Of a DNA stretch of 64,000 nucleotides, positions 1 through 8,443 are shown in pieces. How positions within the stretch are numbered: the stretch's first letter is position 1; every line of letters begins with the position of its first letter. The position numbers and the translations under genes were made by a program. This DNA comes from Chryseobacterium sp. MA9. Lineage in GTDB: Bacteria > Bacteroidota > Bacteroidia > Flavobacteriales > Weeksellaceae. Location: positions 3,410,001 to 3,474,000 of the forward strand of contig NZ_CP075170.1 in NCBI RefSeq assembly GCF_024399315.1. Direction: 5' to 3'. The notes below the pieces were generated by a model, which did no database searches, was not told where the DNA came from, and saw only the letters and a list, made by a program, of their open reading frames with translations.

Positions 1-2246
1 TGAAAACACAAGGACAAAACATACTGTTCCTGATTCTCCTTCTCGCTTCCATCATGGGATATTCCCAGGTAAAAATATCGGGAAAAGTATCCTTTAAAAA
101 TAAAGGCGTAGGCGAAGTAAACGTTACTCTGAAAGATACCTATGACGGTACAACTACAGACGCTCAGGGTAATTTTACATTTGAAACTTCAGAAAAAGGA
201 GCTCACAAAATCATTTTTACCCACCCGAAATATGAAGATGTAGAAAGGGCGGTCTCTATTGAAAACCAGGATCTCTCCTTGAATATTGATCTTAAAGAAC
301 AGATCAGTGAAATTGATGCAGTAGTAGTTTCTGCAGGATCCATTGAAGCGAGTGATAAGAAACGAGCAACAGCATTACTTACTCCCATAGATATTTATAC
401 TACAGCTGGTGCGGACGGACAGATTTCTTCAGCATTGACCTATCTTCCGGGAGTACAAAAAGTAGGTGGAACTGAAGGCCTTTTTATCAGAGGAGGTACA
501 GGAACAGAGTCTAAAATTTTTATGGACGGAAGTCTTATCAACAATTATTTTTCTAATTCTGTACCAGGAATTGCAGGAAGAGATCAGTTCAATACCTCCC
601 TTTTCAAAGGAAATATATTTTCAAGCGGTGGATATTCTGCGTTATACGGTCAGGCTCTTTCAGGTGCTTTGATGCTGGAAAGTGTTGATCTTCCGGATGA
701 GAGTTCTTACAGTTTAGGTGTTTCGCCTATTTTCCTTAGTGCCGGATTTCAAAAGTTGGGAGATAATAAAAACTATTCTTACGGTGCTACAGCAGGATAT
801 TCTATTTTAAGTCTGATGCAGAAAGTCTTTAATTTTAATACAGATTTTGTTGAAGCACCACAGGGTCTTAATGGAGATCTGAATTTCAGATTTAAAACAA
901 AATCAGGTGGCTTTTTCAAATATTATGGGATGTTCAACTCCAATAAAATGGGAGTCAGGTCAGAAAGTCTTGAGCCTAAATATGATTTCAGTCTGGTAAA
1001 ACTTAACGGTAAAAATACTTTTCATAATCTTTCTTTTAAACAGAAATTTGGAAAATACCTTCTGAATGTAGGCGGATCTTACTCTTACAACAGATCTGAT
1101 CTTCATTTTTCTACAGAAACCAATGATGTTGAATCCAATAGAAGTCAACTTCTCACGGATGGAAATTATTTGAATTTCAAAGCGGTTCTTGAAAGAAAGA
1201 TCAACAGAATCAGTGCTGTAAGAGGAGGGTTTGAGTTGAATAATACTGATGAAAACCTGAATTTTGAAGCAGTGCAGAAGCATTATAAAGATTTGATTTC
1301 TTCCGCTTTTCTTGAAACAGATTTGGGGTTCAGTAATGCACTGTCAGCGAAAATAGGAGTAAGGGCAGAACATTCTTCTTTTTTAGGAAAGAATAATATT
1401 GCTCCGCGTTTTGCCATTGCTTACCGTCTGGCAAAAGACTGGACAACTTCCTTAGCTTACGGTCTTTTTTATCAGAATCCGGAAAGTAAATACATCAATG
1501 GTCCTGCAGATCTTGGTTTCCAGCAGTCTCAGCATTATATTTTTCAGGTTCAGAGAGCATCGGAAGGAAGGACGTTGCGTTTTGAAGCATTTTACAAAAA
1601 ATATGACCAATTGATTAAAACATTTAATGTTACACCGGATAAGGAACAGAATCAGCAGACTCAAACCGCATTAAGCAACAGTGGATACGGATATGCAAAA
1701 GGAGTGGAGTTTTTCTGGAGAGACAATAAAAAAACGTTTGAAAATATTGATTATTGGATCAGCTACTCATACCTGGATTCCAAAAGAGATTTTCTTAATT
1801 ATCCGGTCAGCCTGCAGCCAAGTTTTGCCGCTGAACACACCCTTTCTGCAGTAGCAAAAAGATTTATTCCGGAATGGAAACTTGGGGTAAACTTATCTTA
1901 TACGTATGCAAAAGGACGACCTTATTATGATATTGCCTCTACATTTAAAGATGGAAAAGCTGTAAATTTTATCCGGAATGAAGGACGGTTAAAAGATTAC
2001 AACGCATTGAATTTCAGTGTTAACTATCTTCCGAATATTGGTAAAAAAGATGCGAAAGCTTTTCCGGTATTTGTATTGAGTGTCAGCAATATTTTAGGAT
2101 CAAAAAATGTATATGGCTATAATTTCTCAGCGGATGGTTCCAGAAGTTCTGCAATCGTTCCACCAGTCAATACTTTTGTTTTTATAGGAGCGTTTATAAG
2201 TTTTGGAGTAGACAAAACAGACGATGCCATCAATAATAATTTATAA
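1..2246 (+). CDS. TonB-dependent outer-membrane receptor (5' end one base outside window)
   Basis: Outer-membrane active transporter of the TonB-dependent receptor family, which imports a ligand using energy from TonB-ExbB-ExbD. The window opens with TGAAAACACAA in the same frame as the ATG at 54, so the real start is very probably an ATG whose A lies one base before the window. That adds a signal peptide (MKTQGQNILFLILLLAS..GYSQ) and gives about 748 residues. A carboxypeptidase-regulatory-like beta-sandwich follows (about residues 25-110), then a plug domain with the LPGV and FIRGG motifs, then a long beta-barrel ending in an aromatic-rich strand. The substrate cannot be read from the sequence and no SusD partner is adjacent. 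The next gene is 51 bp downstream and may be cotranscribed. Confidence 0.9.
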   Translation, partial: KTQGQNILFLILLLASIMGYSQVKISGKVSFKNKGVGEVNVTLKDTYDGTTTDAQGNFTFETSEKGAHKIIFTHPKYEDVERAVSIENQDLSLNIDLKEQISEIDAVVVSAGSIEASDKKRATALLTPIDIYTTAGADGQISSALTYLPGVQKVGGTEGLFIRGGTGTESKIFMDGSLINNYFSNSVPGIAGRDQFNTSLFKGNIFSSGGYSALYGQALSGALMLESVDLPDESSYSLGVSPIFLSAGFQKLGDNKNYSYGATAGYSILSLMQKVFNFNTDFVEAPQGLNGDLNFRFKTKSGGFFKYYGMFNSNKMGVRSESLEPKYDFSLVKLNGKNTFHNLSFKQKFGKYLLNVGGSYSYNRSDLHFSTETNDVESNRSQLLTDGNYLNFKAVLERKINRISAVRGGFELNNTDENLNFEAVQKHYKDLISSAFLETDLGFSNALSAKIGVRAEHSSFLGKNNIAPRFAIAYRLAKDWTTSLAYGLFYQNPESKYINGPADLGFQQSQHYIFQVQRASEGRTLRFEAFYKKYDQLIKTFNVTPDKEQNQQTQTALSNSGYGYAKGVEFFWRDNKKTFENIDYWISYSYLDSKRDFLNYPVSLQPSFAAEHTLSAVAKRFIPEWKLGVNLSYTYAKGRPYYDIASTFKDGKAVNFIRNEGRLKDYNALNFSVNYLPNIGKKDAKAFPVFVLSVSNILGSKNVYGYNFSADGSRSSAIVPPVNTFVFIGAFISFGVDKTDDAINNNL

Positions 2247-2297
2247 AAAACATACCTTAGGGCAAACAAACATAACTAACTTTTAAAATTTGATATT

Positions 2298-2957
2298 ATG
2301 AAAAAATACCTTTTAAGCTTTGCTTTAGCTTTTGTGAGCTTAACAGCTTTTGCACAGGCAGATTATGACAAAATAATGGCTGAAAAAATCGGAAGAATAG
2401 AAGTCTGTAAAACAGCGGAAGATTTTCAGACTCTGGCCAATGATTTTCAGAGAATAGGAAGTAAGGAAAGCACAAAATGGCTTCCGGCATATTATTCGGC
2501 ATTTTCTTATATCCAAAAAGGAAGAACATTGATGAGAGACGGAAAAATGCAGGAATTGGATGCTATTGCAGATCAGGCCGAGAAGCAGCTGTCAATGGCG
2601 CAGAATCTTGCCGGAGCAGATAATGCAGAAATTCATCTGTTAAGAAAAATGTCTTATTCCCTGAGAATGATGGTAAATCCGGCACAGCGTTATATGACGG
2701 ACGGTGCCAGAGCTGCTGAAGAACTTAATATTGCAGAAAAATTGGAACCCGCGAATCCAAGAATTGCCCTGATTAAGGCAGAAGACATTTACTTTACTCC
2801 TGAACAGTACGGCGGAAGCAAAACCAAAGGATTGGAAATGTTCAAAGATGCACAGGCAAAATTTAAAACCTATAAACCTAAGACTGGTTTAGATCCTAAC
2901 TGGGGAAGAGGAGAAGCCGATTATTTTCTAAGTCTTCCGGCAGAAAAAGCGAAATAG
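2298..2957 (+). CDS. Secreted helical-repeat-like protein of unknown function
   Basis: A 219-residue protein with a clear signal peptide (MKKYLLSFALAFVSLTAFAQ), so probably periplasmic. The mature part is mostly helical, with Ala-rich stretches (ADQAEKQLSMAQNLAGADNAE, AAEELNIAEKLEPANPRI) reminiscent of degenerate tetratricopeptide repeats. No catalytic motif is visible. It follows the TonB-dependent receptor by 51 bp on the same strand and is closed by a strong terminator, so the two probably form one transcription unit. The function is unknown; a role with the receptor is inference from position only. Confidence 0.85.
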   Translation: MKKYLLSFALAFVSLTAFAQADYDKIMAEKIGRIEVCKTAEDFQTLANDFQRIGSKESTKWLPAYYSAFSYIQKGRTLMRDGKMQELDAIADQAEKQLSMAQNLAGADNAEIHLLRKMSYSLRMMVNPAQRYMTDGARAAEELNIAEKLEPANPRIALIKAEDIYFTPEQYGGSKTKGLEMFKDAQAKFKTYKPKTGLDPNWGRGEADYFLSLPAEKAK

Positions 2958-2983
2958 TACATTCTCTGCTTTACATATCAATC

Positions 2984-3008
2984 AACCTTCATTCGTGAAG
3001 GTTTTTTT
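2984..3008 (+). terminator. Rho-independent terminator with TTCG loop
   Basis: An 8-bp perfect stem (AACCTTCA / TGAAGGTT) closed by a TTCG tetraloop and followed by a T run. It ends the TonB-dependent receptor / secreted protein unit. Confidence 0.9.
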
Positions 3009-3009
3009 A

Positions 3010-3040
3010 TACCGTTCAGAGAAGAAAATCAGCCCTTCGG
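3010..3040 (+). promoter_or_regulatory. Putative LytTR-regulator operator (imperfect direct repeat)
   Basis: TACCGTTCAG at 3010-3019 and AGCCCTTCGG at 3031-3040 have a start-to-start spacing of 21 bp. Both resemble the perfect repeat TACGATTCGG at 5360 and 5381. The distance from the second repeat to the TAnnTTTG box is 33 bp here and 34 bp at the other site. LytTR-type regulators are known to bind paired ~9-bp direct repeats about two helical turns apart. Binding by the regulator at 6136 is inference. Confidence 0.5.
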
Positions 3041-3053
3041 TAAGAATTAATTT

Positions 3054-3081
3054 TTGATACCTTTAATAAAAACTAATTTTG
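3054..3081 (+). promoter_or_regulatory. Bacteroidota-type promoter for the LytS-like kinase
   Basis: TTG (3054-3056), 17 bp, then TAATTTTG (3074-3081), a full match to TAnnTTTG. Transcription would begin near 3088. This excludes the upstream in-frame TTG and supports translation from the ATG at 3099. Confidence 0.7.
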
Positions 3082-3098
3082 AGTCAAGAAAACAGATC

Positions 3099-4412
3099 AT
3101 GAAACGGAAATACTTTACAATATTACTCTGGACATCATTAGGAACCACATTGTTTTTCTTTTTGTTTTTTAATGATGAAAAGACTTTGCAGACCTTTTTG
3201 ATCACACTGCTTCTTTCAACAATGTATTCTTTTGTATTGGGATTTGGAAACGGATTTATCAATGAATTTCTCAACAGGAAATTTCCGTGGTCGGAAGCTA
3301 CCCGAACGAGAGCTGTTTTAAGTATTATTTCTATCATTATCGGCAACTTTATTCTGGTCTATTTCTGCAATTATATGAACTATGTGGTTATCCAAAAAAC
3401 GGCAACTACAGAAGAGTTTTTTTCATCAAAATATGGAGTCACCAATTGGTTTATGATCAATATTGCTCTTCTTATTTCAGCTTTCCTTCATGCTAAGAGT
3501 TTTATGGAAGAGCTGAAGAAGACTTCCAGAAAAGAAGTAGTAGAGCAGAAGCTTATCGCCAAATCGGCAAATGCTCAGTTTGAGAGCTTAAAGAACCAGC
3601 TGGACCCTCACTTCCTTTTCAATTCTCTGAATGTTTTAAGCTCACTGATTGATGAAAATCCACAACAGGCCCAGAAGTTTACAGCTTCAATGTCAAAGAT
3701 TTACCGTTACGTACTTGAACAGAAAGATAAAGAGCTTGTAACGGTGGAAGATGAGATAGAATTTGCAAAAACCTATTGCGATCTTTTGAAAACAAGGTTT
3801 GAAGACAGTGTAGATTTTACTTTTGATGTTGCCGAGGAAGACTATCAGAAATATGTTGTTCCATTGGCTCTGCAGCTGCTGTTGGAGAACTGCATCAAGC
3901 ATAATTTTGCTACGTCATCAAAACCTTTGGTGATAAGAATTTTTTCAGCCGGAAATATCCTCTGTATTGAAAATAATCTTCAGGTAAGAGAACAGATCAA
4001 AGAAAGCTCTGGGATTGGTCTTGCTAATATTGTACAGCGCTATTCTCTGCTTACCGATCGAAATGTCTTCATAGAAAAGTCAGAAGATCATTTTAAAGTA
4101 AAACTTCCGATGCTTTTGACTAAGCCGCATATTTCCAATGCAAAACCTGAAGATGATTCTGTAGCTTACAATCGCGCACAAAAGAGAGTAAAAGAGATTA
4201 AAAGCTTTTATATGAACCTTATTTCTTATTGTACCGTAAGCGCCTTTTTAATCTTCATTAATCTTTTTACAAGCAGCAGAAACCACTGGTTTTGGTTTCC
4301 TGTACTGGGATGGGGAATTGGGGTTGCTTCCCATGCTTTTCAGGTGTTTGGAGTAGGAGAATCATGGCAGGAAAAGAAGATTCGTGAAATTATGAACAAA
4401 CAAAAAAAATAA
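3099..4412 (+). CDS. LytS/YpdA-type sensor histidine kinase with C-terminal 2TM domain
   Basis: A 437-residue membrane sensor kinase. Several N-terminal transmembrane segments are followed by a short coiled linker and a His_kinase domain. The phospho-acceptor motif is LDPHFLFNSLN with His at about residue 171, followed by an ATPase domain with an N box (LLLENCIKHN) and a G box (SSGIGLANI). Unusually, the last ~90 residues form a 2TM domain (AYNRAQKRVKEIKSFY ... GWGIG ... SWQEKKIREIM), closely similar to the separate protein at 5474. A longer frame from a TTG at 3054 is rejected because that TTG is the -33 element. Its partner is probably the LytTR regulator at 6136. The next gene starts 4 bp after the stop, so translation is probably coupled. 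Confidence 0.9.
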   Translation: MKRKYFTILLWTSLGTTLFFFLFFNDEKTLQTFLITLLLSTMYSFVLGFGNGFINEFLNRKFPWSEATRTRAVLSIISIIIGNFILVYFCNYMNYVVIQKTATTEEFFSSKYGVTNWFMINIALLISAFLHAKSFMEELKKTSRKEVVEQKLIAKSANAQFESLKNQLDPHFLFNSLNVLSSLIDENPQQAQKFTASMSKIYRYVLEQKDKELVTVEDEIEFAKTYCDLLKTRFEDSVDFTFDVAEEDYQKYVVPLALQLLLENCIKHNFATSSKPLVIRIFSAGNILCIENNLQVREQIKESSGIGLANIVQRYSLLTDRNVFIEKSEDHFKVKLPMLLTKPHISNAKPEDDSVAYNRAQKRVKEIKSFYMNLISYCTVSAFLIFINLFTSSRNHWFWFPVLGWGIGVASHAFQVFGVGESWQEKKIREIMNKQKK

Positions 4413-4416
4413 AGCG

Positions 4417-4722
4417 ATGGAAAGATTTGACGAAAATGATATTGAATATCAACGTGCCAGAAGACAGGTAGAAAGGTTACGGGGATTTTACGGACATTTA
4501 TTCGCTTATATCGCAGTGAATGCTATGATTGTTGTGTATAACTGTATGAACCTGAAACCCGGTGAAAGTTATTTTCAGTTTAAAAATTTTTTTACCGCCA
4601 CTTTCTGGGGGATAGGGCTTGCAGCACACGCTGTTACGGTTTTTTTGCCCGGGGTTAATTTTATCAGAAAATGGGAAGATAAGAAGATAAAAGAACTTAT
4701 GGATAAGCAAAAAGATCATTAA
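4417..4722 (+). CDS. 2TM domain-containing small membrane protein
   Basis: 101 residues with the same plan as the kinase C-terminus: an amphipathic N-terminal helix (YQRARRQVERLRGFYGHL), two transmembrane helices, and a charged C-terminal helix (WEDKKIKELMDKQK). It matches the 2TM family, whose molecular role is not established. It lies 4 bp after the kinase gene. An accessory or signal-modulating subunit of the kinase is plausible but unproven. Confidence 0.85.
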   Translation: MERFDENDIEYQRARRQVERLRGFYGHLFAYIAVNAMIVVYNCMNLKPGESYFQFKNFFTATFWGIGLAAHAVTVFLPGVNFIRKWEDKKIKELMDKQKDH

Positions 4723-4778
4723 GGAAATACCTTTTTATTTTTAGCTAAAAACACTTTTAACTTTAAAACTCATTAAAC

Positions 4779-5348
4779 ATGAATACTTTATCAATTCTGT
4801 TCTACATTTCAATGGTCGCCTGGTTTCTTACAGAATTCCTTTACAAAAATATATTGAAATCAGGTAAAGAAGATCAAAAAAACAAGGATAAATCTACTCT
4901 GAATATTTTATGGCTAGCCATTCCTTTTTCTATAATGAGTTCGATATTCATATCTTATAATACCCATTTCACGATTGTTGATGAAACCTGGATTTTTTAT
5001 CTGGGGGAACTCCTTATTGTTATCGGGATTCTCTTCAGATATATGATTATCAGATCTCTGGGGAAATATTTTACGGTAGATGTTACCATCAGACAGGATC
5101 ATAAAATCAAAAAAGAGGGGTTTTATAAATACCTGAGACATCCTTCTTATGCCTTTTCTCTGCTGACCTCTCTTGGCCTTGGTTTGTATTTAAATAACTG
5201 GCTGTCATTAATCTTTGCTTTTGTACCTCCGTTTTTAGCTTTTGCCTACAGGATTAAGATTGAAGAACAGGCTTTGGTAGAACGGTTCGGTGATGAATAT
5301 CTTGAATACAGAAAAAGTACAAAGAAACTGATCCCGTTTATCTATTAA
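4779..5348 (+). CDS. Isoprenylcysteine carboxyl methyltransferase (ICMT)-like membrane methyltransferase
   Basis: A 189-residue integral membrane protein with about five transmembrane segments. The C-terminal half carries the ICMT/phospholipid methyltransferase signature: LGKYFTVDV, the G-x-Y-x-x-x-R-H-P-x-Y motif (GFYKYLRHPSY), and the terminal EEQALVERFGDEYLEYRKST. Members use S-adenosylmethionine; the bacterial substrate is generally unknown. The gene sits between 2TM genes in the LytS/LytTR locus, 56 bp after the preceding gene. Family assignment is firm; substrate is not assignable. Confidence 0.85.
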   Translation: MNTLSILFYISMVAWFLTEFLYKNILKSGKEDQKNKDKSTLNILWLAIPFSIMSSIFISYNTHFTIVDETWIFYLGELLIVIGILFRYMIIRSLGKYFTVDVTIRQDHKIKKEGFYKYLRHPSYAFSLLTSLGLGLYLNNWLSLIFAFVPPFLAFAYRIKIEEQALVERFGDEYLEYRKSTKKLIPFIY

Positions 5349-5359
5349 TTACACGTTTT

Positions 5360-5390
5360 TACGATTCGGACATCATAATCTACGATTCGG
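5360..5390 (+). promoter_or_regulatory. Putative LytTR-regulator operator (perfect direct repeat)
   Basis: The decamer TACGATTCGG occurs at 5360-5369 and again at 5381-5390, so the copies are in phase on one face of the helix (21 bp). It lies just upstream of the promoter for the 2TM gene at 5474. The layout matches the imperfect pair before the kinase gene, and the regulator encoded at 6136 is the natural candidate protein. Confidence 0.6.
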
Positions 5391-5400
5391 TAATATAAAA

Positions 5401-5432
5401 TTGATTTGAGCCCTCTTCCTGACCTACCTTTG
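5401..5432 (+). promoter_or_regulatory. Promoter of the 2TM gene pair and LytTR regulator
   Basis: TTG at 5401-5403 (or TTTG at 5405-5408) and TACCTTTG at 5425-5432 fit the Bacteroidota consensus with a 21- or 16-bp spacer. The start would be about 35 bp before the ATG at 5474. Confidence 0.65.
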
Positions 5433-5473
5433 ACTCAAGAAAAAACAAATTAACCTTTTAAAAACAAAACATT

Positions 5474-5770
5474 ATGGAAATTTTACCAAATAAAGAAACG
5501 ATCGCTTACAGAAAGGCATCCAGAAGAGTAAAAGAATTAAAAGAGTTTTACGGAAATCTTACTTCTTACTGTATTGTTATTCCATTTCTGGCAATCCTGA
5601 ACCTTATAACAGCTCCGGGATACTTATGGTTTTTATGGCCAATGCTGGGCTGGGGAATAGGAATTACGTTTCATGCAATAAACGTATTCGGAATTGGAAA
5701 AAGCTGGGAAGAAAAAAAGATAAAAGAGCTGATGGAGAAAGAGGAAAAAAGTAAAATAAAATCATTCTAA
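5474..5770 (+). CDS. 2TM domain-containing small membrane protein
   Basis: 98 residues. The N-terminal helix AYRKASRRVKELKEFYGNL, the MLGWGIGITFHA segment and the SWEEKKIKELM tail align closely with the C-terminal domain of the kinase at 3099, so this is a stand-alone paralogue of that fused domain. It is preceded by its own promoter and the strongest operator-like repeat in the locus. It is followed after 30 bp by another 2TM gene and then by the LytTR regulator. Function unknown. Confidence 0.85.
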   Translation: MEILPNKETIAYRKASRRVKELKEFYGNLTSYCIVIPFLAILNLITAPGYLWFLWPMLGWGIGITFHAINVFGIGKSWEEKKIKELMEKEEKSKIKSF

Positions 5771-5800
5771 TAATCATCATAATTAAAAACTTACACGATC

Positions 5801-6067
5801 ATGGATTACGAAACTGCAACCGAAAGAACAAAGAACATCAGAAAATTCTATAAAAGCATTTTTATATTTGCCATTTTTGCTGTTCTTATCATTCCTGATG
5901 ATATTTTTGGCGAAAAGATGATTAATTTTCGATTATTTGACAGGTATACCATCCTTGGGATCTGGGGATTTATTATCCTTATCAAGGCCGTAAAACTGTT
6001 TCTTTTTGATTCCGAGTGGGAAAGAAATATGATTGAAAAAGAGCTTCAGAAGGAGAAAAGTCGGTAA
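5801..6067 (+). CDS. Divergent 2TM domain-like small membrane protein
   Basis: 88 residues with the same overall plan as its neighbours: a basic N-terminal helix (YETATERTKNIRKFYKSI), two hydrophobic segments and a charged tail (WERNMIEKELQKEK). It lacks the GWGIG core motif, so it is the most divergent member of the group. It lies between a 2TM gene (30 bp gap) and the LytTR regulator (68 bp gap), probably in the same operon. Confidence 0.75.
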   Translation: MDYETATERTKNIRKFYKSIFIFAIFAVLIIPDDIFGEKMINFRLFDRYTILGIWGFIILIKAVKLFLFDSEWERNMIEKELQKEKSR

Positions 6068-6135
6068 AATATTAAAATATGCCCGCTTTTATTTACCTTT
6101 ATTTCCTAAAATCTGAAAACCAAAATTAAAGCTCA

Positions 6136-6879
6136 ATGATCAAAACTGTCATTATAGAAGATGAAAAACCTGCTTCAAGGAAGTTAGAACGTATGTTGAA
6201 TAATTTCCCTGAAATTGAGATCGTTGCGAAAATAGAATCAGTAGAAGAAGGAGTAGCCTGGTTCTCTGAAAATGAACATCCGCAACTGATATTTTCTGAT
6301 ATTGTTTTAGGTGACGGATTGTCTTTCGACATCTTTGAAAAAATTCCGACAAAAGGGTTCATCATCTATACCACGGCTTTTGATCAGTATACACTGAAAG
6401 CATTTAAGCTGAACAGCATCGATTATCTTTTAAAACCCATTCTTGATGAAGATCTGGAAGGGGCAGTGGAGAAGTTTAAATCCTTTATTCCTGCCAACAA
6501 CACCAATGGCTCTCAGGATATCAAACAGTTGATCAGAAAAGAAAAATCTACGCTTTCCAGAATTCTGGTAAAAATAGGGTACAACCTGAAAATTATCCAG
6601 ACTCAGGAAATAAGCTGTTTTTTCAGTGAGAACAAAATCGTTTATCTTCAGACAGAAGACCGTACATATCCGTCAGATTTTACGCTTGATGAACTGGAAG
6701 ACGTTCTGGATGAGAAAAAGTTTTTCAGAGTAAACAGACAGTTCATTGTAAGTTCAGATTACATTAAAAATATCCATACTTCACCTTACTATAAAGTGGA
6801 TATGGAGTTTCAGCCTGAAGAAGAAATTACGGTGAGCAGAGACCGTGTTAAAGACTTCAAAGACTGGCTGGTCAGTTGA
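6136..6879 (+). CDS. LytTR-family response regulator
   Basis: A 247-residue two-domain regulator. The receiver domain (about 1-115) has the acidic pair in IIEDE, the phospho-acceptor Asp55 in FSDIVLGD, the conserved TTAF threonine and Lys in LLKP. The C-terminal LytTR DNA-binding domain (about 140-245) includes FFSENKIVYL, FFRVNRQFIV and the basic terminal segment. It closes the locus opened by the LytS-like kinase. Paired direct repeats before the kinase and the 2TM promoter suggest it controls its own locus. Confidence 0.9.
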   Translation: MIKTVIIEDEKPASRKLERMLNNFPEIEIVAKIESVEEGVAWFSENEHPQLIFSDIVLGDGLSFDIFEKIPTKGFIIYTTAFDQYTLKAFKLNSIDYLLKPILDEDLEGAVEKFKSFIPANNTNGSQDIKQLIRKEKSTLSRILVKIGYNLKIIQTQEISCFFSENKIVYLQTEDRTYPSDFTLDELEDVLDEKKFFRVNRQFIVSSDYIKNIHTSPYYKVDMEFQPEEEITVSRDRVKDFKDWLVS

Positions 6880-7002
6880 TAAAGAAGAAACTTGATCATA
6901 AATTGACTTCCTCATAATACTATAAAGCAAACACCATGGATCTTATATTATTGATTTTTAAATTATTCCTTTCACTATTTTATACCTGAAAAACAGAAAT
7001 AA

Positions 7003-8229
7003 TCAGGAGTTGTAAAAGTCACTGGCAGACTGTACAAACTGGTGAAAAGCTTCCGTAACTTCTTTTTTATTCTTGTGAGCAAGAGGAAACGGAACCATAT
7101 GGGAATATTCATACGGGAAATCTTTGATTTCTATATCTACATTGATATTCCTGTAGCCTCCTTGTAAGGTATTTAAGGCTTCCATTGGAGGGGCAACACT
7201 ATCTTTTTCCAATACATAAGCTTTTATCTGAGACTGAATTTCATGAATTCTTTCTTCCCTTTCCTTTTGAAAATAATTGTAACGGAGCATTTTTTTGAAC
7301 CAGCTTTCCTGTGGATGCAGGTCATCATTCTGATAATGTTTCAAACGGGTATCTGATTTAAAATCTGAACTCAAAAGCTCTGTGAAGACAGACTGCATTT
7401 TAATAGTTGCCTGGGTATCCATTATGTATTTGGATATCGGAAACATCCGGTCAATAGTCATTCCTCCACAAAAACAGAAAACTTTAGACCGGGTAAAATG
7501 ATGGTTAGGATCTGCCATTTTAATAATCATTGAAAGAAAAGCACCTATGGAATATCCAAATAAATCCAGGTCTGCTTCAGGGGAAATTCCTTTTACTTTA
7601 TTGTTTTTAATGTCTTTCACTACTTCAGTAATATCAGAATAAGTCTGCAGGCCGGACCAGAAAATTCTTTGAGGGTGAGCTTCCAATCTTGAGCTTATCG
7701 CAGCATTTACATAGGAGAAATTCATATTTTCAGGATATTTTTTCTTCCTGAAACGAACTACCTCCATCATGTGATGGCGGTCACTCCAGATTGGCTCTGC
7801 ACGATCCATATGAAAGGCAATAGGAAACAGAATAATGGCTTTTTGTGTTCTCTGGGTAAGTTCATACGCCCATGGCAGATATTTGTCCCATTTCTTTTCA
7901 TTCAGGCCATGGAAGAGAAAAATACATCCTTTGGCAGTCTCTATATCTGCTCTTTTCAGGATATAATATACAAACTTTTTATTACATTCAATATCAAAAT
8001 CCTTGATGTCTACGGCTGGCTGGCCGTAAAAATGATACCCTTTTTCGTTGATTTCCAGTGATTTCTGATGTTTGCTGCAATGTTGATGTTCCGAACCATA
8101 AAGCAGATCAGAAACCTTTGATTCAAAAGGAAAAGATTCAATGGTTACATTCAGTTCTTTGAGTTCAACCCTGTCTTTTCCGGAATCAAAATTATTTTTT
8201 AAAACTTCATACAATTCATAATATTCCAT
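7003..8229 (-). CDS. Alpha/beta-hydrolase-fold protein, function unknown
   Basis: A 408-residue protein without a signal peptide. It shows an oxyanion-hole-like segment (CIFLFHGLNEKKW, about 102-114) and a nucleophile elbow G-Y-S-I-G with Ser at about 227, so a serine-hydrolase fold is likely. A C-terminal His candidate lies in YEYSHMVPF. The N-terminal ~90 residues are not part of the core fold. The gene is alone on this strand. Upstream of it, at 8349-8379, is a 31-bp promoter-like element that also precedes the small gene at 10670. The substrate cannot be inferred. Confidence 0.75.
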   Translation of the reverse strand: MEYYELYEVLKNNFDSGKDRVELKELNVTIESFPFESKVSDLLYGSEHQHCSKHQKSLEINEKGYHFYGQPAVDIKDFDIECNKKFVYYILKRADIETAKGCIFLFHGLNEKKWDKYLPWAYELTQRTQKAIILFPIAFHMDRAEPIWSDRHHMMEVVRFRKKKYPENMNFSYVNAAISSRLEAHPQRIFWSGLQTYSDITEVVKDIKNNKVKGISPEADLDLFGYSIGAFLSMIIKMADPNHHFTRSKVFCFCGGMTIDRMFPISKYIMDTQATIKMQSVFTELLSSDFKSDTRLKHYQNDDLHPQESWFKKMLRYNYFQKEREERIHEIQSQIKAYVLEKDSVAPPMEALNTLQGGYRNINVDIEIKDFPYEYSHMVPFPLAHKNKKEVTEAFHQFVQSASDFYNS

Positions 8230-8348
8230 AGTAAGACAATTGAAGATTCATATTTATGAACTATCAATTTAGAGAATTATTATTGTAATCTATTGATTTT
8301 TAATAGTTAAATGTATTCTAGGCATAGGAGAAAAAGTAAACACCGGAA

Positions 8349-8379
8349 CAGTAAGTATGACAATTCAAAATGCGTTACG
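8349..8379 (-). promoter_or_regulatory. Alternative-sigma (ECF-like) promoter candidate, copy 1
   Basis: Read on the minus strand: CGTAACG, 11 bp, then a 13-bp block GTCATACTTACTG. The same arrangement and spacing occurs at 10875-10905; the two copies agree at 25 of 31 positions. The GTAAC hexamer resembles -35 elements of ECF sigma factors. The putative start would give the hydrolase-like gene a leader of roughly 110 nt. Confidence 0.45.
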
Positions 8380-8443
8380 GCAATTTAAAAAAATAATCAG
8401 CCATTCCCAGGCATTAGAGATTTTCAGCTTTTTAATTCAATAA

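Noticed and set aside
3054-3098. TTG start of the LytS-like kinase
   Set aside because: The TTG is the -33 element of the promoter; the ATG at 3099 fits the transcript start.
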